NCBI RefSeq assembly: GCF_014648475.1
Contig: NZ_BMRE01000005.1
Location: 62,001-126,000, forward strand
Length of the DNA: 64,000 nt
Source of the DNA: Lentzea flava
GTDB taxonomy: Bacteria; Actinomycetota; Actinomycetes; Mycobacteriales; Pseudonocardiaceae
Direction of reading: 5' to 3'
Within the stretch, counting starts at the first letter, position 1, and each line of letters starts with the position of its first letter. This document shows positions 7,898-15,925 of this stretch, piece by piece. Position numbers and translations under genes: made by a program. The notes under the pieces were generated by a model. The model saw nothing but the letters and a program-made list of their open reading frames with translations. It searched no databases and was not told the DNA's origin.

Positions 7898-9097
7898 TCA
7901 GGCGGCGGTGTGAAGCTGGTTGCGTCTGGGTGTTCGCAGCGGGTCCAGCCAGGCGGGCGCGTAGAAGACCGGTAGGCCGTGCTCCATCGTCACTTCCCAC
8001 CCGCTGCGGTGGATCAGGGTGTGGTGGTGACGGCACAGCAGCACGCCGTTGTCGACGCGAGTGTCGCCGCCGTCGGCCCAGTGGTGCACGTGGTGGGCGT
8101 CGCAATGCTTCGGCGGACGGTGGCAGCCGGGGAACGCGCAGCCGTGATCACGCGCGACCAGGGCCCGGCGGATCCCGGCGGTGAACAGCCGCGACCGGCG
8201 GCCCACGTCGAGCGGCTGCGACCGGCTGCCCATCACCATCGGGATGATCCCGGCACTGCAGGCCAGCTGGCGGACCTGGTCGGCCGGGATCGGTTCGCCG
8301 TTGTCCAGCGTCGCCGCACCGATCTGCTCGGCCAGGTCCTGGTAGCGCATTGTCAAGGTCAGGGTGACTGGTTCGCCGCCGTGTTCGGGCAGCTGGTCCG
8401 CCCGCAGCGTCAGGTCGACGAGTTCGGCCAGCGCGTCGCCCTGGCGTTCGTCGAGCGAACGCGGGTCCGGGCCCTCGGCGGTGGTCGGGCGCGGCTTGGC
8501 CAGCGGGTCGAGCAGGGTCGCGAACTTCGCGCCGGTGAGGGCGTCCATCGTCGCCGCGAGCTTCCAGTCCCCCGTCTTGCTCTGCCGCAGCGTGAGCCGG
8601 TTGCGCGCGGACTCGGGCTCGGGGTCACGCGGCTCGGGGTCGCTCTGGAACAGCGCGTAGATCAGCCTCTTGCCCAGCACGCGCACCGCGGCGGGCGCGA
8701 ACTGGCGCGCGTAGTCCACCATCTGCCCCTCACGCTCGGCAGGCAGAGTCTTCATCGCCTCGGCGACCACCGCGACATGATCGATCGACACCGCGCCCTC
8801 GGCCGCCGCCGCGGCAGCGATCGGAAGCCGGGCAGCGACCTCACTGCCGGTCAGGGTGATCTCACTGCTCAGCAGCGCGGCCTGCTCGACCCAGCGTTTC
8901 GCGGTGTTCTTGTCCCACCGGACCGCATGCCGCAACACGTCCTGCAAATTCTTGTAACCGAGTTCAGCGGCGGCTCCGCGCCGGTTCAATTCGGCAATTT
9001 TCTGCATCACCGCATAATCGCGGGCCCGGATTTCCGTCACCTCGTCGACGATGCCGCGCAGCAGCTCGCCGGTGGAGAGGAGAGGAAGGTCGATCAC
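7898..9097 (-). CDS. DUF222 / HNH endonuclease protein (13E12-repeat type)
   Basis: The product has 399 residues. The N-terminal two thirds are a helical DUF222 domain (KIAELNRRGAAAELGYKNL, VRWDKNTAKRWVEQAALL). The C-terminus carries an HNH nuclease motif: RALVARDHGCAFPGCHRP, then HCDAHHVHHWADGGDT, NGVLLCRHHHTLIH and SGWEV. All expected metal and catalytic histidines and cysteines are present. Related DUF222-HNH genes occur in many near-identical copies in mycobacteria and other actinobacteria (13E12 family) and are thought to be mobile, although the mechanism is not settled. The GTG start follows a TAGAGT box by 7 bases (leaderless). Inverted copies of a repeat flank it on both sides. Confidence 0.9.
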   Translation of the reverse strand: MIDLPLLSTGELLRGIVDEVTEIRARDYAVMQKIAELNRRGAAAELGYKNLQDVLRHAVRWDKNTAKRWVEQAALLSSEITLTGSEVAARLPIAAAAAAEGAVSIDHVAVVAEAMKTLPAEREGQMVDYARQFAPAAVRVLGKRLIYALFQSDPEPRDPEPESARNRLTLRQSKTGDWKLAATMDALTGAKFATLLDPLAKPRPTTAEGPDPRSLDERQGDALAELVDLTLRADQLPEHGGEPVTLTLTMRYQDLAEQIGAATLDNGEPIPADQVRQLACSAGIIPMVMGSRSQPLDVGRRSRLFTAGIRRALVARDHGCAFPGCHRPPKHCDAHHVHHWADGGDTRVDNGVLLCRHHHTLIHRSGWEVTMEHGLPVFYAPAWLDPLRTPRRNQLHTAA

Positions 9098-9110
9098 GTG
9101 TTCGACTCTA
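9098..9110 (-). promoter_or_regulatory. Leaderless promoter of the HNH gene
   Basis: TAGAGT (minus strand, 9110 to 9105) lies seven bases before the GTG start. Confidence 0.45.
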
Positions 9111-9190
9111 CCGCAAGATCACGAGAATATTACGGTCGAAAATGAACACCATCGAGTGAATCGAACCTGATGCCACACCTTTCTCTACCT

Positions 9191-9260
9191 GCCCGGCTCT
9201 TGAAGGCCGATGTGCGCCTAGCAAGGTCCCCGAAGTCAAGCTCCGATCGCAATCGTCGCC
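9191..9260. repeat. Inverted partial copy of the palindromic repeat (right of the HNH gene)
   Basis: This segment is the reverse complement of about 7397-7467 with a handful of mismatches (both contain GCGACGATTGCGAT, CTTGACTTCGGGG and CATCGGCCTTCAA-like blocks). Only one half of the palindrome is present. Together with copy 1 it frames the HNH gene within 1.9 kb, as terminal inverted repeats would. Confidence 0.65.
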
Positions 9261-9261
9261 G

Positions 9262-9777
9262 TCAGCTGAGCAGCTCTGCCAGATGCACCACCTGATCACG
9301 CGCCCACGACCGGTGACTGCCGCCGTGAAAGGTCACGCGAACGTCCGACCCGAGCGCCACCTCGGTCACCTGGGCGATCGGGCCGATCGAGCCGTACAAG
9401 CGGACGAGGTCGCCGGGTGACAGCGAGTCCGCCTGCTTTGTCCCGACGTTGCGGGCCAGCGACGACGGCCTCAGGAACGTGGTGAAGAGCCACCAGAAAC
9501 CGCCGCACAGCACCGGGACGGTGAGCACCAGAACGCCTGCAACGACTGGGAAGGCCGTCACCAGCACGGCGGCGACCACCAGCGACCACAACAGGCCGAC
9601 CACGGTGGCCACGTGGGCGGAGTGCACGGGGTGGTCGCCTACCTGGAGCCAGCCCGTCGTGCGTATCCAGCCCGCCTTCGTCAGGCCGCGCGGGGGCTTG
9701 CCGTGGTCGAGGCTCGGGGGTGGGTCGGTGATCTCCGGCGGTTTGCGGAACAGGTCGATGCCGGTGTCAGTCTGCAC
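9262..9777 (-). CDS. Hypothetical membrane protein with two helices
   Basis: The product has 171 residues and matches no family I recognise. The first 55 residues are polar, followed by two adjacent membrane helices (about 57-76 VVGLLWSLVVAAVLVTAF and 78-99 VAGVLVLTVPVLCGGFWWLF). The C-terminal 65 residues form a predicted small beta-rich domain (DLVRLYGSIGPIAQVTEVAL, VRVTFHGGSHRSWARDQVV), which looks like an SH3-like or PRC-like barrel. The GTG start has GAGG 7 bases upstream, and overlaps the end of the preceding gene by 11 bases, so the two are cotranscribed. Its stop abuts the repeat at 9191-9260. Confidence 0.7.
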   Translation of the reverse strand: MQTDTGIDLFRKPPEITDPPPSLDHGKPPRGLTKAGWIRTTGWLQVGDHPVHSAHVATVVGLLWSLVVAAVLVTAFPVVAGVLVLTVPVLCGGFWWLFTTFLRPSSLARNVGTKQADSLSPGDLVRLYGSIGPIAQVTEVALGSDVRVTFHGGSHRSWARDQVVHLAELLS

Positions 9778-10669
9778 GGCGCCACCTCAGGTTGTTGCGG
9801 CCGTTGCGGGCGCAGACCATTTCCTCGCCGTTCGAGGTCGTGCGGCGGGCGCCTTCCTTGAAGCAGATCTTGCCCGGCCAGATGTTGTCGATCTCGTCGA
9901 ACGGTGTCGTGGTGGTGGTGGTGGTGGTCGTGACCGGAGGTGGCGGTGGTGGCGGTGTGGAGGGCTCCGGCGTGGAGGTGGTTGTCGTCGTGGTGGGAGT
10001 GGAGGACGAAGTTGTGGTGGACGACGTCGGCATTTCGTTCGTGAGGCAGCTGGCTGCCCACAGGCCGCGGCGTTCCTGGCGTGCGGAGGATTCGACGGGG
10101 GCCAGCTCGTCGCGTGACGTCAGGTCTGCTCGTGCCACGCCGTCGTGCACGATGGTTCGGGCGTAGTCCTCGCCGTTCGGGAGGCGGACGTCCACCGCGA
10201 TTCGGTTGCTGTCCGCGTCGACGTCCTTCTTCACGGTGAGCCGGACCGTCTTGCCCAGCAGCAGGTTCTGGGCTGTGGCACGGGATTCCGCGAGCCAGCA
10301 GTCGGCGATGCGGCGCAGGCCTGCCACGCGGGCGTCGAAGAAGACGCCCGTGGCGGGTTCCACGCCTTCGAACAGGTCCACATCGGACACCGTGTGGACG
10401 GTCACCTCGAAGGAATCGCCTCTGTGCACGGCGGTGTCGAGTCCGGCGTCCCCGTGTTGCCGCGGTTGCGCGTTGTCCAGGAGGCCGGCTGCGGCGGTGG
10501 TGACGAGCGCCGTGACGACGCCCAGGCACATGACCGCGAGCCTGGTGCGATGGCTGGCGCCCCACCAGAGGCGGCGCACGGCTCCTGGTTGCCGGGGTGA
10601 CTCGACTGGGTTCGGCAATGGCTGTCCCCGAGTGGTGTGATCGATTGTCGAGGCAGTGTTATCGCTCAC
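9767..10669 (-). CDS. Membrane-anchored/secreted protein with a nuclease-like (SNase fold) domain and Thr/Pro-rich linker
   Basis: The open frame gives 300 residues. A membrane anchor or signal lies near residues 42-62 (TRLAVMCLGVVTALVTTAAA). A domain with thermonuclease-like features follows (about 85-205: LLLGKTVRLTVKKDVD, GEDYARTIVHDGVARAD, ESSARQERRGLWA). The catalytic D-x-P-E region of staphylococcal nuclease appears absent, so activity is doubtful. Residues about 215-258 form a Thr/Pro/Ser tract with runs of threonine, then a C-terminal cysteine-containing module (KICFKEGARR, GEEMVCARNGRNNLRWR). The frame opens at GTG 10669, but that codon lies inside a promoter-operator (10656-10683). 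The real start may therefore be TTG 10618 or GTG 10579, just before the hydrophobic segment. Confidence 0.65.
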   Translation of the reverse strand: MSDNTASTIDHTTRGQPLPNPVESPRQPGAVRRLWWGASHRTRLAVMCLGVVTALVTTAAAGLLDNAQPRQHGDAGLDTAVHRGDSFEVTVHTVSDVDLFEGVEPATGVFFDARVAGLRRIADCWLAESRATAQNLLLGKTVRLTVKKDVDADSNRIAVDVRLPNGEDYARTIVHDGVARADLTSRDELAPVESSARQERRGLWAASCLTNEMPTSSTTTSSSTPTTTTTTSTPEPSTPPPPPPPVTTTTTTTTTPFDEIDNIWPGKICFKEGARRTTSNGEEMVCARNGRNNLRWRRAD

Positions 10670-10683
10670 AAGTGGACCGTCAA
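10656..10683 (-). promoter_or_regulatory. Promoter with LacI-type operator
   Basis: On the minus strand, TTGACG (10683-10678) and TAACAC (10661-10656) are separated by 16 bases. TGTGAGCGATAACA (10670-10657) overlaps the -10. The same arrangement, with the same -35, spacing and -10, occurs before the sugar-binding protein gene at 62435-62462, where the operator is TGTTAGCGATAACA. Control by a shared LacI-family repressor is inferred. Confidence 0.55.
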
Positions 10684-10757
10684 GAAGGCAAAAAGGTTCA
10701 ATCGATTTATTGGCTATATTTCACAGAACCCCTGGTGTTATTGCCTCCGCACGCGGC

Positions 10758-10785
10758 CGTGCACCCCTGCGGGCAGGGGTGCACG
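10758..10785 (-). terminator. Hairpin terminator after the M28 peptidase gene
   Basis: A 12-bp perfect stem (10758-10769 with 10774-10785, core GTGCACCCCTG) and CGGG loop lies just past the M28 peptidase stop. There is no clear U-tract. Confidence 0.5.
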
Positions 10786-10794
10786 AAACCGGGC

Positions 10795-13047
10795 TCAGGG
10801 CGTCAGGTTGAGGGTCCAGGTGTCGATCGTGCCGACATCGGCCTGTTCGAGGTCACGGACGCGGAGCTTCCACGTGCCGTTGGCGGCCTCGCCGGACAGG
10901 TTCACCGTGTAGGTCTGGTTGATGTTGTCCGCGCTGCCGCCGCTGCGGTTGTGCAACGAGTACGACGTGCCGTCCGGTGCGATCAGAGCCACCGTCAGGT
11001 CGCCGATGTAGGTGTGGCGGATGTTCACCGCGACGGTGGAACTGGCGGACGGTGTCGCGGTGCAGCCCGAGATCACGATGTCGCTGTCGACCGCCGCGCC
11101 CGCGTCCGGGATGGCGACGTCGTTCGGGTTCGTGCCGGAACAGCCGACGCCGGTGACCGTCAACGAAAAGGTCGCGGTGCGGGAGCCGGAGCCGGTCGCG
11201 GTGATCGTGATCGGGTAGGTGCCGGACGCGACGGACGCCGTGGTGCTGATCGTCAGCGTCGAGCTGCCGCCCGTCGTCACGGAGGCCGGGCTGAACGAAG
11301 CCGTTGCGCCGGAAGGGAGACCGGACGCCGACAGCTGCACGGTCTGCGGCTCGCCGCTCACCGTCCGGGTCTGCACGGTGGCCGACACCGCGGAACCCGC
11401 CGCCACCGAACCGGACGCCGGCGAGACCGACACGGAGAAGTCCGCCGAGGGCGAACCGCTCACGGCCGACTTCCACAGGGTGTAGGCGATGCCGTCGACC
11501 GCGGCGTTGAGGTGGGTGTCGCTGATGTTGTTCGTGGTGTCGCAGGCTCGGTGGTAGCACGGGTCGAACGCGCTGCCCGCCGTGCCGCCCCACTTCGCCG
11601 CCTGGGCCGAGGTCTTGGTGGCGCTGGCGCCCATGGCGTACCCGGACGCCGGGATGCCCGCGTTGGTGAACGACGCGTCGTCGGAACGGTTGCGGCCCTC
11701 GGTGTTCTCCTCCGGCGACAGGCTCAGGGAGTCCCAGTACGCCTTCATGTGCGCGGACTGCGCGGAGTTGATGTTGTTGATGAAGTAGCCGCCGTTGACC
11801 GACGCGATCATGTCGAAGTTGTGGTAGGTCTTGATCTTCGACCGCTCCGCCGACGTGAGCCGGGAGACGTAGAAGCGCGAGCCGTTGAGGCCCTGCTCCT
11901 CGTCGGTCCACCAGCCGAAGCGGACCTTGTTCAGCATCGTCGGGTTCGTCCGCGAGAGCACGAGCGCGGTCTCCAGCAACGCGGCGGAACCCGAGCCGTT
12001 GTCGTTGATGCCGGGCCCCGCGGACACGGAGTCGAGGTGCGCGCCGAACATGTAGACGTTGTCGGCGTTGCCGCCGGGCCACTCCGCGATCACGTTCGGA
12101 CCGGCGCCAGTGGTGCAGCCCGACGTGCAGGCCTGCTCGGACACGGTGAACCCGGCCGCGGTCAGCTTGTCCTTCACGTACGCCACCGACGCCCGGTAGC
12201 CGGCCGTGGTGGAACGCCGGTTGCCGCCGTTCTGCGTGGCGATCGCGTTGAACTGGGTCAGGTGCTGCTTGACCGCCGTGACGTCGATGTCGGGGATCTG
12301 CACGCCGCCGCCCGAGGTGACGGTCAGCGTGTAGGTCGCGGTCTTGGTCGTGGCGCCTGCGGCCTGGATCGTCACCGGGTAGGTGCCCGCGGGGGTCGAC
12401 GCGCTGGTGGAGATGGTCAGCGCCGAGTTCGCGCCGGTCGTGACGGACGCCGGGCTGAAGGACGCGGTCGCGCCGGAAGGCAGACCGGAGGCCGACAGCT
12501 GGACCGTCTGCGGCTGGCCGCTCGTCGTCTGCGTCTGCACCGTCGTGGACGCCGAGGACCCCGGCGCGACGGAGCCGGAAGCCGGTGACACGGCGACGGA
12601 GAAGTCGTTGGCGGGGGCGAGGTTCAGCGACCAGGTGTCGATCCGGCCGACGTCGTTGGCCGCGTTGTCGGTGACCCGGAGCTTCCACGTGCCGTTCGCG
12701 GTCTCGCCCGACAGGTCGACGGTGTAGGTCTGGTCGATGTTGTCGGCCGAGCCGCCGGTGTGGTTGTGCAGCGGATAGGTCGAGCCGTCGGGGGCAACCA
12801 GGGTGACGGCGAGGTCGCCGATGTAGGTGTGGGCGATCTTCACCGGCACCGCGCTCGCGGCCGAGGGCGCCGACGCGCAGCCGGAGATGGTGAGCGGCGA
12901 TTCGACCGTGGTGTTGTCGCCGATCGCGACGTCACCGTCGTTGGTGCCGGAGCAACCGGCGAGCGGTGCGGCGGCCGCAGGGATGGCCATCGCAGCGGCG
13001 ACGAGGACGGTCGTCAACGCGGTGGATAACAGGGATCTTCTTCGCAC
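10795..13047 (-). CDS. Secreted M28-family metallo-aminopeptidase with paired Ig-like and P domains
   Basis: The product has 750 residues. A Sec signal (about 1-27, ending IPAAAA) is followed by a proprotein-convertase P domain (about 32-145, [17 protein letters not shown]), an Ig-like domain (about 150-245), the M28 zinc peptidase domain (about 250-540), a second Ig-like domain (about 545-638) and a second P domain (about 640-750). M28 zinc ligands and catalytic residues are all visible: [35 protein letters not shown] and CYHRACDT. The family includes the Streptomyces griseus aminopeptidase, which removes N-terminal hydrophobic residues from extracellular peptides. The GTG start has AAGGAG at 7-base spacing. 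The mirror-like duplication of flanking domains is unusual. It appears monocistronic, with a terminator downstream. Confidence 0.92.
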   Translation of the reverse strand: MRRRSLLSTALTTVLVAAAMAIPAAAAPLAGCSGTNDGDVAIGDNTTVESPLTISGCASAPSAASAVPVKIAHTYIGDLAVTLVAPDGSTYPLHNHTGGSADNIDQTYTVDLSGETANGTWKLRVTDNAANDVGRIDTWSLNLAPANDFSVAVSPASGSVAPGSSASTTVQTQTTSGQPQTVQLSASGLPSGATASFSPASVTTGANSALTISTSASTPAGTYPVTIQAAGATTKTATYTLTVTSGGGVQIPDIDVTAVKQHLTQFNAIATQNGGNRRSTTAGYRASVAYVKDKLTAAGFTVSEQACTSGCTTGAGPNVIAEWPGGNADNVYMFGAHLDSVSAGPGINDNGSGSAALLETALVLSRTNPTMLNKVRFGWWTDEEQGLNGSRFYVSRLTSAERSKIKTYHNFDMIASVNGGYFINNINSAQSAHMKAYWDSLSLSPEENTEGRNRSDDASFTNAGIPASGYAMGASATKTSAQAAKWGGTAGSAFDPCYHRACDTTNNISDTHLNAAVDGIAYTLWKSAVSGSPSADFSVSVSPASGSVAAGSAVSATVQTRTVSGEPQTVQLSASGLPSGATASFSPASVTTGGSSTLTISTTASVASGTYPITITATGSGSRTATFSLTVTGVGCSGTNPNDVAIPDAGAAVDSDIVISGCTATPSASSTVAVNIRHTYIGDLTVALIAPDGTSYSLHNRSGGSADNINQTYTVNLSGEAANGTWKLRVRDLEQADVGTIDTWTLNLTP

Positions 13048-13137
13048 GGCAGGACTCCTTCGCAGGGATCGCAGGGTCCCGCGAACGTAACGCCGTCGAA
13101 CGCCATCGACATCCGGTCGTTCGGATGGTTGTCGAGA

Positions 13138-14373
13138 TCAGGCCCGTGCCGCACGCCGCAGCACCGGCGTCACCCACGCCAGCGCCACGCCGGTCCCGAG
13201 CACCGCGACCCCCGCCGCGAGCCCGGCGCGCGGATCCCCCGCCACGACCGCCACGGCTCCCCCGAGCGCCGCGCCGAGCGGCTGGCCGAGGCCCCACGCC
13301 AGCATCCTGGCCGTGGTGTTCACCCGTGACTGCAGTTCCTCCGGGCACACCTGCTGGCGGTAGGTGATGCCGTTGATCACCACGGTCGCGCTCGTGGCAC
13401 CCCAGTACACCGCCGCCACGCACGTCACGAGCCAATGCCCGCTCGCGAGCACGAAAAGCCCGCCGAGCAACGAGAGCAGCAACGCTCCCAACGCCAGCCG
13501 CGCGCCGCCCCAGCGTTCGGTCAGCCGCGGCAGCAACCGGGACGCGATGATCGCGCCCACGCCCCAGCAGCTGAACAACGCCGCCAGCCGCACGTCCCCG
13601 CGCGGCGCGACACCCAGGACGCGGTCGGCGAACGGCACGAGCACCGCGAACCACGCACCGTTGGCGACCGAGTGCGCCGCACCGACGAGGGTGAGCGTCC
13701 GCACGACCGGCTCCTTCCACAGGAACCGCAACCCTTCCCGCACGTCGGCGACGAGTTCGCCGGCACCGCGCACCGGACGCGGGTTCGCCATGCTGCTGGT
13801 GATGCCGCGCAACAACAACGCCGATCCCACACCGGTCAGCGCGTTCACCGCGAGCAGTGCCGCCGGAGCGACGACGGCCACCAGCAGTCCCGTCACACCG
13901 GGCACCACGAGCTCCACCACGGTCGAACGCCCGTAGAGGGTCGAGTAGGCCGCCGTCAGCCGGTCCTTGCCCACCAACGCCGGCAGCGCGCCGAAGTTGG
14001 CCGCGTCGAAGAACACGAACGCCGTCTGCGCCGCGAACGCCACCGCCACGACGTGCGGCGCGGTCAACGCCCCGGCGAGCCACGCCAGCGGCACGCTCAG
14101 CAGCACGGCGGCGACCGTGAAGTCCAGCGCCACCATCATCTTCCGGCGGTCGAGCCGATCCGCGAGCGCACCCGCGAGCAACCCGAACACGAGGTATGGC
14201 AACGCTTCCGCCGCCGTCACCGCCGAGGTCCACCCCGCCGACCCGGTCAGCCGGTAGACGAGGACCGGCATCGCCACCGCCGACACCACCGCGCCCACGA
14301 CCGACAGCACGCGCGCGTGGAGATACCGGCTGAAGTCGCGATCGGACGCGTTGAGCTCTTCGGTGTCCCCCAC
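13138..14373 (-). CDS. MFS transporter (drug-efflux-like)
   Basis: The product has 411 residues and about twelve hydrophobic segments. The MFS loop 2-3 motif appears as LLAGALADRLDRRKMM (about residues 69-84). The general layout, with VVELVVPGVTGLLVA and a basic C-terminus (VTPVLRRAARA), fits the enterobactin-exporter/MFS_3 group of proton-coupled efflux pumps. The substrate is unknown. The GTG start lies six bases after a TAGGCT box, so the mRNA is likely leaderless. The gene stands alone, between the M28 peptidase and a divergent GAF-ANTAR gene. Confidence 0.88.
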   Translation of the reverse strand: MGDTEELNASDRDFSRYLHARVLSVVGAVVSAVAMPVLVYRLTGSAGWTSAVTAAEALPYLVFGLLAGALADRLDRRKMMVALDFTVAAVLLSVPLAWLAGALTAPHVVAVAFAAQTAFVFFDAANFGALPALVGKDRLTAAYSTLYGRSTVVELVVPGVTGLLVAVVAPAALLAVNALTGVGSALLLRGITSSMANPRPVRGAGELVADVREGLRFLWKEPVVRTLTLVGAAHSVANGAWFAVLVPFADRVLGVAPRGDVRLAALFSCWGVGAIIASRLLPRLTERWGGARLALGALLLSLLGGLFVLASGHWLVTCVAAVYWGATSATVVINGITYRQQVCPEELQSRVNTTARMLAWGLGQPLGAALGGAVAVVAGDPRAGLAAGVAVLGTGVALAWVTPVLRRAARA

Positions 14374-14385
14374 CCCGACAGCCTA
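14374..14385 (-). promoter_or_regulatory. Leaderless promoter of the MFS gene
   Basis: TAGGCT (minus strand, 14385 to 14380) lies six bases before the GTG start. Confidence 0.45.
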
Positions 14386-14507
14386 ATGCCCCGATTGTGC
14401 CCGTACAGCCGCACGCGCGCCGCGATCAACACCCGTACGATGCGGTGCACGACGTCGAGAAGCAGGCGCCGTGGACTCCGCTCCTACGGATGAAGAGGTG
14501 CCTCGGC

Positions 14508-15293
14508 ATGACCGACGAAACAGGAACGTTCGAGACCGCCGCCAGATCGCACAACGGCTCCCGCCCCGACCCGGTGGCCCGCCTGGACGAGGCAGCGGAG
14601 GCGCTGGAACTGCTGCGCGACGCCTTCACCGGCGAGGAGTCGCTCGACACCGCCCTGCAGCGGCTCGCGGAGACGGCGGCCAGGGCGATCCCGGACGCCG
14701 ACGCGGTGACGGTCTCCGTCGTGACCTCGGGACAGCTCCGGACGGCCGCCACCACGGATCCCCGGCTCACCGAAGTCGACGAGAAGCAGTACAGCGCCGG
14801 TCGCGGCCCGTGCTTCGAGTCCGCACGCACGCTGCGGCCCGTGCGAGCGGTCGCCGGCGAGCACCTCGACGTGTGGCCGGAGTTCGAGGCGGGGGTCGCC
14901 CAGCACGACATCCGCGCGTACCTGTCGGTGCCCGTGGTGCTGCCCTCCCCCAAAGCCGCAGGTGACGAGCACGTCGGCACACTCAACATCTACAGCCACA
15001 CCGCGGCGGCCTTCGACCCGTTCGACGAGGGCCTGATGCGTCTCTTCACGACCGCGGCGTCGGCCACGATCACGTCCGACCAACGCTGGCAGCGCTCGCG
15101 CGAGCACATCGCCCACCTGGAACAGGCGATGATCTCGCGCGCCGTCATCGACCAGGCGAAAGGCGTGCTGATGGCGGTCCACTCGTGCACGGCCGACGAG
15201 GCGTTCGCGATGCTCGTCGAACGGTCGCAGCACGAGAACGTCAAGCTGCGCGACGTCGCGAAGAACCTGCTCGACTCCGTCACCCGGTCCTGA
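14508..15293 (+). CDS. GAF-ANTAR domain RNA-binding regulator
   Basis: The product has 261 residues. A GAF-like sensor domain spans about residues 45-190 (YSAGRGPCFESARTLRPVR, LSVPVVLPSP, GTLNIYSH). The C-terminus is an ANTAR RNA-binding domain (about 205-258: EQAMISRAVIDQAKGVLMA, ADEAFAMLVERSQHENVKLRDVA), with the conserved alanine, phenylalanine and arginine pattern. ANTAR proteins bind paired hairpins in nascent RNA and prevent termination; actinobacterial GAF-ANTAR proteins are stress or signal responsive. The ATG at 14508 is preferred, because AAGAGG lies about 9 bases upstream; ATG 14490 is possible. A TACGAT box about 65 bases upstream could be the -10. Confidence 0.87.
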   Translation: MTDETGTFETAARSHNGSRPDPVARLDEAAEALELLRDAFTGEESLDTALQRLAETAARAIPDADAVTVSVVTSGQLRTAATTDPRLTEVDEKQYSAGRGPCFESARTLRPVRAVAGEHLDVWPEFEAGVAQHDIRAYLSVPVVLPSPKAAGDEHVGTLNIYSHTAAAFDPFDEGLMRLFTTAASATITSDQRWQRSREHIAHLEQAMISRAVIDQAKGVLMAVHSCTADEAFAMLVERSQHENVKLRDVAKNLLDSVTRS

Positions 15294-15360
15294 GCGCATA
15301 TCGCGGGCGTATCGAAAACCGGATACACCGCCACAACCACTTCCCGTCTTCAGTGGCGAC

Positions 15361-15915
15361 ATGCTCAACGAATGGCAGGACTGGGTCGGCACGTTCACCG
15401 GCGTCGTGGCCCTCACCGTGCTCTCGCTTCCGGTCGCCTGCGTCACCACAGTGGTCCTGGGGTGGCGCAGGAAAGTCATCGGCGCCCCGAAACCGTGGCG
15501 AACGTCGCTCGCCGAGGTCGGCATGGTCTACGGCACGGTGCCGTCGGTGTGGCTGATCCTGTTGCCGGGCGAGCGCCCCGGGCAGGTCCTCGGCCCGCTC
15601 AACCTCGTACCGCTGCGCGACCTGCTGGAGATGGACACCGGTCAGATCGTCGGCAACCTGCTGGTCTTCGCCGCGTTCGGGTTCTTCGGGCCGATGCGGC
15701 TCAAGGCGCTGGCGTCGGTGCGGCGAATGCTCGTGGTCACGGCGACGTGGTCGGCCCTGCTGGAGATCACGCAGTACCTCTGGCTGGACCGGGTGTCCTC
15801 AGTGGACGACGTGCTGCTCAACGCGGCCGGGGCGGGACTGGCCGCGCTCGCGTCGTACCCCTGGTGGCGCACCGCGGCGCGGACGGATACGGCGGCGATA
15901 TGCAGCGGTGTCTAG
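15361..15915 (+). CDS. VanZ-like membrane protein
   Basis: The product has 184 residues with four hydrophobic segments (about 10-33, 48-68, 98-115 and 121-160). The VanZ signature is present: GPLNLVPLRDLL, QIVGNLLVFAAFGFFGP, SALLEITQYLWL and SSVDDVLLNAAGAGL. The family is named for the enterococcal teicoplanin-resistance protein VanZ, but most homologues have no known role. The stop codon TAG forms part of the presumed -10 box of the following response regulator gene, 10 bases downstream. The start ATG lacks a strong ribosome binding site. Confidence 0.85.
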   Translation: MLNEWQDWVGTFTGVVALTVLSLPVACVTTVVLGWRRKVIGAPKPWRTSLAEVGMVYGTVPSVWLILLPGERPGQVLGPLNLVPLRDLLEMDTGQIVGNLLVFAAFGFFGPMRLKALASVRRMLVVTATWSALLEITQYLWLDRVSSVDDVLLNAAGAGLAALASYPWWRTAARTDTAAICSGV

Positions 15916-15925
15916 GGTGCCGGGT
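15913..15925 (+). promoter_or_regulatory. Leaderless promoter of the response regulator gene
   Basis: TAGGGT (15913-15918) lies seven bases before the ATG at 15926 and overlaps the VanZ-like stop codon. Confidence 0.45.

Noticed and set aside
10657..10670. GTG 10669 as the certain start of the nuclease-fold protein
   Set aside because: The codon lies within a convincing -10/operator, so transcripts would start after it. I kept the open frame but flag later starts (10618 or 10579).
15361..15915. VanZ-like gene as part of a glycopeptide-resistance cluster
   Set aside because: It lies 33 kb from the VanX operon beside an unrelated two-component pair; VanZ-like proteins are common without resistance.
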